The notes under the pieces are model-generated. The model ran no database searches. It saw only the letters and a list, made by a program, of their open reading frames with translations, and was not told the DNA's origin. A program made the position numbers and the translations under genes. Shown one piece after another: positions 1 through 6,844 of a DNA stretch of 64,000 bases. The stretch's first letter is position 1, and each line of letters begins with the position of its first letter. This DNA is from Mycolicibacterium fortuitum subsp. fortuitum (lineage in GTDB: Bacteria > Actinomycetota > Actinomycetes > Mycobacteriales > Mycobacteriaceae): positions 6,324,001 to 6,388,000 of the forward strand of contig NZ_AP025518.1 of NCBI RefSeq assembly GCF_022179545.1. The letters are read 5' to 3'.

Positions 1-482
1 GCCGCCAGTAGTCCGTCGATCTGGTTGATCGCCAGGGAGGCACCCTCGACCACGCCCATGTCCAGGACCTGTTGGAGCGCTTCGGCGGAGGCGTAGGTAC
101 TCACGTAGACCGCGCGGGTGCCACCGTCATGTTCGGTGAACGTGTAGACGTTCTTCGACACCGGCATCTCGGGGTTCGGGTTGAAGTCCTCGTCGGCGAA
201 ACCGTCGTCGAACGAGAAGCCGGCCGGTTCGTCGACAGCGGTGACCGCCCAGTACCCCGCGTACTTCTCACCCTCAGGGCCTGTCATGAAATAGGTGACG
301 CGGCCGCCTGGGGTGAGGCTGTGGTCGACGACGGTCGCCGGGTGCGTCGGCGGTCCCCATACCTTCTCCAGCTGACGTGGGTCGGCATAGATCTGCCAGA
401 CGCGCTGTACCGGCGCCGCGAACTCCGCGGTGATCGTCAGCGTCAGTTCGTCGAGGTCGTGTTTGACATCGGTCACGGGCAT
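1..482 (-). CDS. AHSA1/SRPBCC-domain protein (3' end outside window)
   Basis: The frame begins at ATG 480-482 (MPVTDVKHDLDELTLTITAEF) and stays open to the left edge, so the C-terminus is missing. The text is typical of the Bet v1-like AHSA1 family: an N-terminal strand followed by APVQRVWQIYADP, then VWGPPTHPATVVDHSLTPGG and a YFMTGPEGEKY strand. These proteins bind hydrophobic ligands; no enzymatic role can be read. It starts 3 bases after the stop of the ArsR-type regulator upstream, a very common pairing, so the two are almost certainly co-transcribed and the regulator probably controls both. Confidence 0.85.
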   Translation of the reverse strand, partial: MPVTDVKHDLDELTLTITAEFAAPVQRVWQIYADPRQLEKVWGPPTHPATVVDHSLTPGGRVTYFMTGPEGEKYAGYWAVTAVDEPAGFSFDDGFADEDFNPNPEMPVSKNVYTFTEHDGGTRAVYVSTYASAEALQQVLDMGVVEGASLAINQIDGLLA

Positions 483-485
483 GGG

Positions 486-824
486 TCAGTCCTCCTCGGG
501 ATCGGATGCGATCAGTTCATCGATACGGGCGATGCGGCCACGCCAAACCTGTTCCAGCTCGGTCAACATGGACGCCACCGACCGCACTGCTTCCACGTCG
601 CCGCTGGCCAGCTGCTCACGACCGTTGCGCCGCTTGATGATCAGCCCGGCTTTCTCCAGCACGGCGACGTGCTTCTGTACTGCCGCGAAGCTCATGTCGT
701 ACTTCGCCGCCAGCACCGAGACCGAGTGCTCGCCGGCCAGGACCCGGCGCATGATGTCGCGCCTGGTCCGATCGGCGAGCGCGTGGAACAGGGCGTCTGC
801 CCGGTCCTCATCACTCACGGTCAC
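486..824 (-). CDS. ArsR-family winged-helix regulator
   Basis: Small regulator of about 112 residues. DRADALFHALADRTRRDIMRRVL opens an ArsR winged helix; the recognition region is VLAAKYDMSFAAVQKHVAVLEKAGLI, followed by the wing IKRRNGREQL. No Cys-based metal site is present, so it belongs to the metal-independent group that sits beside AHSA1 genes. GTG 822-824 and GTG 816-818 are both possible starts; a TTG at 837-839 would place the coding region inside the perfect inverted repeat 830-857, so I prefer a GTG. The repeat just upstream suggests autoregulation of this gene and the downstream AHSA1 gene. Confidence 0.88.
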   Translation of the reverse strand: MTVSDEDRADALFHALADRTRRDIMRRVLAGEHSVSVLAAKYDMSFAAVQKHVAVLEKAGLIIKRRNGREQLASGDVEAVRSVASMLTELEQVWRGRIARIDELIASDPEED

Positions 825-829
825 CCCAT

Positions 830-857
830 CAACATACAACCAATCGGTTGTATGTTG
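830..857. promoter_or_regulatory. Perfect 12-bp inverted repeat, candidate ArsR operator
   Basis: Arms CAACATACAACC and GGTTGTATGTTG are perfectly complementary around a 4-base AATC spacer. The site lies directly before the GTG start of the ArsR-type gene, where a homodimeric winged-helix repressor would block its own transcription. Function is inferred from position and symmetry. Confidence 0.7.
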
Positions 858-873
858 TCAAGCGGCCGCGGCG

Positions 874-1320
874 TCAACCCCAATAGGAAAAGTTGCACAC
901 CGGGTTCACCTCGGTCTTGTACGACACCAGCTTGTCGCCGTCCATGGTGATGGTGCAGGTGAGTTCGGCGCTGCCGCCGTCAGCGGCCACCTCCGACTCC
1001 AGTTCTTCGTAAACGGAGTACTGCTTCTCCCACGGCAGTGTCACATTCGACTCGGTCTGCTCGTCACCGCCGTTGACCCGGTAGCGAATCGTCACCGGGG
1101 CAGTGCCGCCGATGACCTTCATGACCGCCGTACCGACGGGTGTGCCCGTCGGCTCCGCCGCCTTGGGCGACTCACTCGTGGTGCGAGTCGGCTCGGTCGT
1201 GTCGCGCGCGGAGGACGTGGCGGCGGTGGTTTGCGCCACGGGTGTTCCCGTAGTCGTGCCACATCCCACGGCCAACGCGGCGCTGACGGTTATCGCGGCA
1301 AGGCCCTTGAGCGATCGCAT
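874..1320 (-). CDS. Lipoprotein with MmpS-like C-terminal domain
   Basis: I start at ATG 1318-1320 (MRSLKGLAAITVSAALAVGC), giving about 148 residues; the longer frame upstream adds a leader that is not signal-like. The lipobox AVGC places acylated Cys at residue 20. A Thr/Ala/Pro linker (about residues 21-60) leads to a compact domain with VIGGTAPVTIRYRVNGGDEQ, VTLPWEKQYSVYEEL and a paired-Cys end (ELTCTITMDG, NPVCNFSYWG), similar in layout to the soluble domain of MmpS-type accessory proteins. No mmpL gene is adjacent, so a transport role cannot be assigned. Divergent from the secreted hydrolase gene at 1509. Confidence 0.75.
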   Translation of the reverse strand: MRSLKGLAAITVSAALAVGCGTTTGTPVAQTTAATSSARDTTEPTRTTSESPKAAEPTGTPVGTAVMKVIGGTAPVTIRYRVNGGDEQTESNVTLPWEKQYSVYEELESEVAADGGSAELTCTITMDGDKLVSYKTEVNPVCNFSYWG

Positions 1321-1508
1321 ACCTGACCCTACGACGGTCACAGGCGGTCCAGGAGCGGAAACTTCGCACCGGTCACCGACCCGCGCAAAACGCCTGACTG
1401 ACATCATCCGATGTCATATATTGACCCGGCATGTGTTCGCTGCGGCCGGCGTTCCCGCCATCAGCCGACATGGACACCGTCGGGGAATGTCAAGGGGGAC
1501 AATCGATA

Positions 1509-3377
1509 ATGGCGCACGGTTCACGCTGCCCGGAGAACACCAGACGTCTACCGCTGCGCTACGGTTTGTCCGTCGTCGCCATCGGTATCGGGATCGCCGG
1601 TGCCAGCGCGCATCCGGTCGCCTGGGCAGACCCCGGCACGTCCGGTACAGGTGCATCGAGTTCGTCCGGCCAGTCGTCGAGCCACTCGAGTGCGGGTACC
1701 AACCGCGGCCCCAAGAAGCCCGGCGACCGTCGGGCTACCCGTCCGGGACGGAAGTCGCCGTTGTCTCTCAAGGCACCCGACCGGGGCGCTACCGGCACAA
1801 CCGCCGACGATCCGGCCACCGGCCTGCCATCGAACGACGACCGCACGCCGGCCGTCGGGTCTCCCGCGGCGCCGCCGAGTTCGCCTGCTGCGCAGCAAGA
1901 GTCGATCGCCGACTTCGTCCGCGGGAAACTACGCGACTTCAAGCCGGCCGCCCCACTCCGCAACGACAGCACGCGGCCTGCCAGATCCGACTTCGCACCA
2001 CGGGCGGCGGCCGAACGCCTTGACGCGGTAGCACCGGCCACCCGGCCTGGCTCCGTACCGTCGCGCATGCCGGCGCTGATGCAGTCACTCGCTCCCGCGA
2101 GCAAGGCCGCCCTGCCGGATCTCTCCGCGGTCGTCCACGCTGCCCCGGACTCCACCGCGAAGGTGATCCCGCTGACCACCAAGGTCGCCGCGGTCACCAC
2201 CACGACCGAGACCACGACCGAGACGACACCGAAACCACCCGAGCCGCTTTCGCCGATCGCCAAGATCGCCGAGCTGCCCGGGCGCATCGTCAACACGGTG
2301 CTGCAGGTGCTGGACATCACGGTGTCCGCCAACGGGCCGAAGAGCCCGATCGACCTCGCACCGATCAACAATGCCCTCTTCGCGGCGTTCCGTGAGATCG
2401 AAGGGCAGCTCGGCCTGACCAAAACGCCTGCCGCGCAACCGGTGCCACCGACGATGACCTACGACGGGCCCACCACCGGCACGACTCCGACGGTGTCACA
2501 GTTCCTCAATGCCGCGACCGCCGCGTACGTCTGGGGCGGCACCCCGGGCGACCTGAAACCGTTCGTGGTCAACGGCAAGCAGATGGAATCGACCAATGTA
2601 CTGACCGGCATGTCCGGCAAGGCGTGGGTGACACCGGAAGGCCAGATCATCATCGCCTACCAGGGCACGACGGGCGGCACGAACCTGCTGCACAACCCGC
2701 TGATCGCGATCTCTCAGGTGATCGCCGATACGCAGGTCATCTTCACGGACACCCCGCCGCAGGCATTCATCGACTCAGTGGCCTTCGAGCAGCAGGTGGA
2801 GGCCGCGGCGATCGCGCAGGGCTATCGCAAGGAAGACATCTTCGTCACCGGGCACTCGCTCGGCGGATGGGAAGCCGCCTACGTCGCGCAGCAGACCGGC
2901 GTCGGCGGCGTCGGTTTCGAAAGCCCCGGTCTCAACACCACGGTGCCGGGCAACGGCGCCGACTCCGGATTCGTCAACGTGCTGACGTACGGCGACACCG
3001 CGGCCTACTTCTCCACCGATCTGCCCGGGCTGCAGCCGTTCATGCCGGAGTACGTGCCCGGCGGAGGCACCAAGCCGCACTACGGAGCGATCGTGATGAT
3101 CGGCAATCCCGACGCTGCCATCCCGCTGATGAACTCGGCAGCGCTGCTGAATACCGGGCCGATCGGTGCCGCCATCTTCGTCGCCGACATTCTGGTCAAC
3201 TTCCTGCAGTACCACCTGCCCGGCATCCAGGCCTACCACCTCGGCGTCACCCCAGACCCCGGCGTGGTGCCGTGGCTGGGCAACGCCTCGGGGCCGGTCA
3301 ACGCCGACTACGCCGACATGACGATTCCGGAACTGAAGAAGGCCGCGTCGGATGCGGGGACGCTGATCAGGCCCTGA
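1509..3377 (+). CDS. Secreted lipase-like alpha/beta hydrolase with long Ser/Pro/Thr-rich linker
   Basis: About 622 residues from ATG 1509, preceded by an AAGGGGGA ribosome site. A signal peptide ends near residue 40 (AWA/DPG). Residues 41 to about 300 are low-complexity Ser/Pro/Ala/Thr, including a Thr/Glu run near residue 220. The C-terminal domain has the class-3-lipase layout: a strand ending IIAYQGTTGG near residue 383 and the nucleophile elbow GHSLGG with Ser450, followed by an alpha/beta core. It should act outside the membrane on esters; the natural substrate is unknown. It resembles mycobacterial PE/PPE-linked esterase domains but lacks a PE or PPE N-terminus. Confidence 0.8.
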   Translation: MAHGSRCPENTRRLPLRYGLSVVAIGIGIAGASAHPVAWADPGTSGTGASSSSGQSSSHSSAGTNRGPKKPGDRRATRPGRKSPLSLKAPDRGATGTTADDPATGLPSNDDRTPAVGSPAAPPSSPAAQQESIADFVRGKLRDFKPAAPLRNDSTRPARSDFAPRAAAERLDAVAPATRPGSVPSRMPALMQSLAPASKAALPDLSAVVHAAPDSTAKVIPLTTKVAAVTTTTETTTETTPKPPEPLSPIAKIAELPGRIVNTVLQVLDITVSANGPKSPIDLAPINNALFAAFREIEGQLGLTKTPAAQPVPPTMTYDGPTTGTTPTVSQFLNAATAAYVWGGTPGDLKPFVVNGKQMESTNVLTGMSGKAWVTPEGQIIIAYQGTTGGTNLLHNPLIAISQVIADTQVIFTDTPPQAFIDSVAFEQQVEAAAIAQGYRKEDIFVTGHSLGGWEAAYVAQQTGVGGVGFESPGLNTTVPGNGADSGFVNVLTYGDTAAYFSTDLPGLQPFMPEYVPGGGTKPHYGAIVMIGNPDAAIPLMNSAALLNTGPIGAAIFVADILVNFLQYHLPGIQAYHLGVTPDPGVVPWLGNASGPVNADYADMTIPELKKAASDAGTLIRP

Positions 3378-3378
3378 G

Positions 3379-3424
3379 GCGGCGAGCCCGCTAATCAAGC
3401 GACAGCGGCGAGCCGCTAATCAAG
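3379..3424. repeat. Imperfect direct repeat duplicating the SnoaL gene 3' end
   Basis: Two near-identical copies of a roughly 20-base unit (gcggcgagc, then c, then cgctaatcaag) sit between two convergent genes. The second copy contains the last codons and stop of the SnoaL-like gene, so the first copy looks like a short tandem duplication of that end. Confidence 0.6.
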
Positions 3425-3836
3425 AAGTAGCGGCCTCTCGCTGAATCTGTTCTGCCGCTTCCTGTTTGATCTGCTCGAACTGCGCGGCCATCGCCTCGGA
3501 CAGTGCGGTCGCACCCGACAGGGGCCGGACCATCACCATGAAGTCGTCGATCTTGCCTTGGTCATCGAGATGCAGGAAGTCGCACCCGGTGATCTTCTTG
3601 CCGTCCACCGTGGCCTCGAAGACCAGAGCGTGGTCACGGCCGTCGGCATCGGCGATCTCGCGGATGTAGCGGAAGTCCTTGAACACCCGCATGACTCCGC
3701 GCAGGATCGCCGCGGTGATCGCCTTGCCCGGATACGGCTTGAACGCCACCGGGCTGGTGAACACCACGTTGTCGGCCAGCAAGGCCTCCATCGCGGCCTC
3801 GTCACGCGCCTCGACTGCCTCCCGGAACGGATGCAT
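3420..3836 (-). CDS. SnoaL/NTF2-like protein
   Basis: A 138-residue single-domain protein (MHPFREAVEARDEAAMEALLADNVVFTSPVAFKPYPGKAITAAIL) with the cone-shaped NTF2/SnoaL pattern: N-terminal helices, a strand around VFTSPVAF, and C-terminal strands containing GCDFLHLDDQGKIDDFMVMVRPL. Such proteins include small isomerases, cyclases and non-catalytic binders; no specific reaction can be read. The start ATG follows GGGAGGTG. It is divergent from the PadR-family gene at 3939 and probably under its control. Confidence 0.82.
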   Translation of the reverse strand: MHPFREAVEARDEAAMEALLADNVVFTSPVAFKPYPGKAITAAILRGVMRVFKDFRYIREIADADGRDHALVFEATVDGKKITGCDFLHLDDQGKIDDFMVMVRPLSGATALSEAMAAQFEQIKQEAAEQIQREAATS

Positions 3837-3938
3837 ATGACACCTCCCTTACCCATTCATCGACTAGCGGCGATGCTAGGCGCGGCCCGGTCCCATAGTC
3901 AACATTTTGATTATTCGCTTCGCTGCTAACATCGGCTC

Positions 3939-4514
3939 ATGGCGCTACGCGACGCAGTCCTGGCCGCGCTCCTCGACGGCGAGGCGTCCGGCTACGACCT
4001 GGCAAAGGGATTCGACGCGTCAGTAGCCAACTTCTGGATGGCCACCCCACAGCAGCTGTACCGCGAACTGGACCGCATGTCGGCCGAGGGACTCATCGAG
4101 GCACGGCTCGTCGAGCAGGACCGGCGACCGAACAAGCGCCTGTATTCGCTGACCGACGCGGGGCGCAAGGCCCTGCTCGAGTTCACCGAGGTGCCGCCGA
4201 AACCCGGAGCCATCCGGGAAGACCTCCTGGTGCAGATCCAGGCCGTGGATTCCGGCAATATCGCGGCCGTGCGCACAGCGCTCGCCGAGCGCCTCCAATG
4301 GGCCACCGCCAAACTCGCGCGCTACCGGCGTGGCCAGGAGCATCTGCTCGCCGGCCGCACAGAAGATGCCTACCTCGCCGAGGCCGACCGCATCGGCCCG
4401 TACCTGACGCTGCTGCGCGGAATCCGGTTCGAAGAAGAGAACATCGAGTGGGCCAGGCGCGCACTCGATGTCATCGAACAGCGACTGGCCGCGGCGGACC
4501 GGCCGCTTCGATGA
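3939..4514 (+). CDS. PadR-family transcriptional regulator
   Basis: 191 residues. The N-terminal winged helix reads VLAALLDGEASGYDLAKGFDASVANFWMATPQQLYRELDRMSAEGLIEARL, with the typical GYDL and LYRELDRM features and a wing ending KRLYSLTDAGR. A C-terminal alpha-helical dimerisation region follows (about residues 90-185), as in the long PadR/Vir-like subgroup. The 102-base divergent spacer with the SnoaL gene is the likely place of action. Its 3' end overlaps the convergent serpin-like gene by 44 bases. Confidence 0.88.
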   Translation: MALRDAVLAALLDGEASGYDLAKGFDASVANFWMATPQQLYRELDRMSAEGLIEARLVEQDRRPNKRLYSLTDAGRKALLEFTEVPPKPGAIREDLLVQIQAVDSGNIAAVRTALAERLQWATAKLARYRRGQEHLLAGRTEDAYLAEADRIGPYLTLLRGIRFEEENIEWARRALDVIEQRLAAADRPLR

Positions 4515-5688
4515 CGGTGTCCTGAGGTTCGGTGACCCAGGCGCTGAACACCGGCATACCGCGCCACGCCGCGGGCCCGTCCTGGCGATCGGCACAGGCC
4601 AGCACCGCGAAGGGACGGTTGAATCGGATCTCGACCCTGCGCACCAGTACCTCACGGAACCTCGGCACGGATCCGGCGACCATGCCGATCGCCGTCACCG
4701 CGGCCGCTTTGAAGCCCTCCCGCGAAAACGACGCGACAGCCGACTGCCTGGCGCTGAACTGCACCGGCATGTCCTCCGGCCGGGCGAAGCCCCCGAGCGC
4801 GTCGAAAACCGGGGCTATACCGGGTGCATTCTCCAGGTCATGGTCGCTCGTGGCCGACCACGCCGGCAGACAACTGCGCCACTCCGCGTGAACGTCGGGT
4901 CCTCCGACCCTGCGTTCGCGCCGCTCGGTCACGGTCCAGGCGTGCCCGTCACCGACGTCCTCGATGGGGATGCGGCGCGCCGCGCGCGGGTCACCCCGCA
5001 GCATCGCCGCCACCTGATGCGCGGCGGTGTCCACATCGTGCGGCGGCACCTCGGGCGCGGCGATCACGCTGAAGACCTCGAGCGCCGACGAGGAAGGCGG
5101 CGCGGCCACGGCAACCGGCCCGGCGGCGTCGGTGTCGACCACAAGTTGGATGCCTCCAGTGAGCTCCAACGCCGTGCTGATCGCGGCGCCGAACGCGCCA
5201 CCCAGCTCCTTCGTCGTGCCCAGTGGTTGTGCCCAGCCGATGTCGGTGGCGAGCGCGGAAGCGAGCACCAGCCTGGTCAGGGCGTCGAGCTGGAGCGGGA
5301 ATCGGTCGATCAGCCCGTGCGAGCGGGCCCGGGCCCAGGTATCGGCCTGGTCCTGACCCGGCACCGGACCGCGCTCCACGACATCAGGCAGCGTTCGCAC
5401 CCATGCGTCGAATGCCGGACCCAAGTCGCGATCCCACACCGCCGACAGTGCGGACACGGCCGGGTGCGGCTCACTCAGCAGAGCCTCGGCACGCGCCGCG
5501 GCATCGTCGACGTTCGTGCCGAGCACAGCCTCAAGATCACGGCGAGCGATGCCCTGGGTGGCCGGGCCCACCAACGCCAGTAGCAGCCACAGACCCAGCG
5601 GTGAGGCGACTGCGTGCCCGCCGAGCGCGCTTCGGTTGAACTGCGCCGCATACGCGGACACGATCGCGGGGTTGTCGAGGGCGGGCAT
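4471..5688 (-). CDS. Serpin-like protein
   Basis: 405 residues, matching serpin length. N-terminal SPLGLWLLLALVGPATQG followed by DLEAVLG matches the serpin helix B/C-D region. The C-terminal part shows a hinge-like REGFKAAAVTAIGM (about residues 326-339) followed by RFNRPFAVLA and GMPVFSAWVTEP, corresponding to the post-loop strand FNRPF and the terminal G-x-V-NP segment of serpins. The hinge has the alanine-rich P12-P9 stretch, but the P14 position carries Phe instead of a small residue, and the loop before FNRPF is about nine residues longer than in antitrypsin. No signal peptide is visible. Inhibitory activity is uncertain; the fold assignment is fairly strong. Confidence 0.7.
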   Translation of the reverse strand: MPALDNPAIVSAYAAQFNRSALGGHAVASPLGLWLLLALVGPATQGIARRDLEAVLGTNVDDAAARAEALLSEPHPAVSALSAVWDRDLGPAFDAWVRTLPDVVERGPVPGQDQADTWARARSHGLIDRFPLQLDALTRLVLASALATDIGWAQPLGTTKELGGAFGAAISTALELTGGIQLVVDTDAAGPVAVAAPPSSSALEVFSVIAAPEVPPHDVDTAAHQVAAMLRGDPRAARRIPIEDVGDGHAWTVTERRERRVGGPDVHAEWRSCLPAWSATSDHDLENAPGIAPVFDALGGFARPEDMPVQFSARQSAVASFSREGFKAAAVTAIGMVAGSVPRFREVLVRRVEIRFNRPFAVLACADRQDGPAAWRGMPVFSAWVTEPQDTVIEAAGPPRPVAVR

Positions 5689-5808
5689 GGCCGAACCATA
5701 TCTGCGGAAACCCCCGGATATGCACCATGTGGATCGAGGCGCCGCACAGACGTTAGTGTGCTTTCGTCGGCTTCAGCGAACAGGTCGATAGAAAAGTTGA
5801 GCAAATTC

Positions 5809-6834
5809 ATGACCGCAGCACCAGAAGCATCGGCGCTCGAAGCCCGAGTCGGCCACTACTACGAGGCCGACGGCCTCTACCTGGTCGGCCGCGAGAAAGT
5901 ACGCGAGTACGCCCGTGCCGTGCAGGACTACCACCCTGCGCACTGGGACGTCGACGCTGCCGAGAAGCTGGGCTACTCAGGCCTGGTCGCGCCGCTGACC
6001 TTCACCTCGACCCCGGCCATGGCCTGCAACCGGCGCATGTTCGAGTCGATCGTCGTCGGTTATGACACCTACCTGCAGACCGAAGAGGTCTTCGAGCAAC
6101 ACCGCCCGATCGTGGCCGGCGACGAACTGCACGTCGACGTCGAGCTGACGTCGGTCCGCAGGATCGCGGGCCGCGACATGATCACCGTCACCAACACCTT
6201 CACCGACACGGCAGGCGAGCGGGTCCACACCCTGCACACCACGGTCGTCGGCGTCACCGCCGAGGATCTCAACCCTGAGATCAAATCCGCCGTCCAGAAC
6301 GCGATGATGCATGACGTCGACATCTTCGGCGTGGGAGACGACGAGTACCAGAAGACGGTACGTCCCGAGGGAGAGATTCGGATCTCCGACGGAGGCACCA
6401 CCCGCACCCCGGGCACGCCGTCCTTCGACGACGTGAAGGTCGGCGACGAAATCGGGGTGCACCACACCCGGCTGTCCCGCGGCGACCTGGTGAACTATGC
6501 CGGCGTGGCCGGCGACGCCAACCCGATCCACTGGGACGAGGACATCGCCAAGCTGGCCGGGCTGCCCGACGTCATCGCCCACGGCATGCTCACGATGGGT
6601 CTGGGCGCCGGTTTCGCCTCGACCTGGACAGGCGACCCGGGAGCGGTCACCCGCTACGCGGTGCGCCTGTCGCAGCCGGCGGTCGTTTCCGCCAAAGAGG
6701 GTGCGGACATCGAGTTCAGCGGCCGGATCAAGTCACTGGACCCCGAGACCCGCTCCGGTGTCATCGTGATCGCCGCAAAGTCCGATGGCCGCAAGATCTT
6801 CGGCCTCGCGACCATGAACGTCCGCTTCAGCTGA
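5809..6834 (+). CDS. Fused (3R)-hydroxyacyl-ACP dehydratase, HadA-HadB type
   Basis: 341 residues from ATG 5809. Residues 1-150 are a HadA-like hot-dog domain (HYYEADGLYLVGREKVREYARAVQDYHPAHWD), and about 205-335 a MaoC/HadB-like hot-dog carrying the hydratase motif GDANPIHWDEDIAKLAGLPD with catalytic-type Asp236 and His241, then IAHGMLTMG. Separate HadA and HadB form the FAS-II dehydratase that removes water from 3-hydroxyacyl-ACP in mycolate elongation; here both halves are one chain. The first domain lacks the catalytic Asp/His pair, as HadA does. Stand-alone, convergent with the peroxidase gene 10 bases away. Confidence 0.85.
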   Translation: MTAAPEASALEARVGHYYEADGLYLVGREKVREYARAVQDYHPAHWDVDAAEKLGYSGLVAPLTFTSTPAMACNRRMFESIVVGYDTYLQTEEVFEQHRPIVAGDELHVDVELTSVRRIAGRDMITVTNTFTDTAGERVHTLHTTVVGVTAEDLNPEIKSAVQNAMMHDVDIFGVGDDEYQKTVRPEGEIRISDGGTTRTPGTPSFDDVKVGDEIGVHHTRLSRGDLVNYAGVAGDANPIHWDEDIAKLAGLPDVIAHGMLTMGLGAGFASTWTGDPGAVTRYAVRLSQPAVVSAKEGADIEFSGRIKSLDPETRSGVIVIAAKSDGRKIFGLATMNVRFS

Positions 6835-6844
6835 CAGTTCGCCG

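Noticed and set aside
1431..1508. Upstream extension of the secreted hydrolase frame
   Set aside because: The extra residues are not signal-like and lie before the AAGGGGGA ribosome site that serves ATG 1509.
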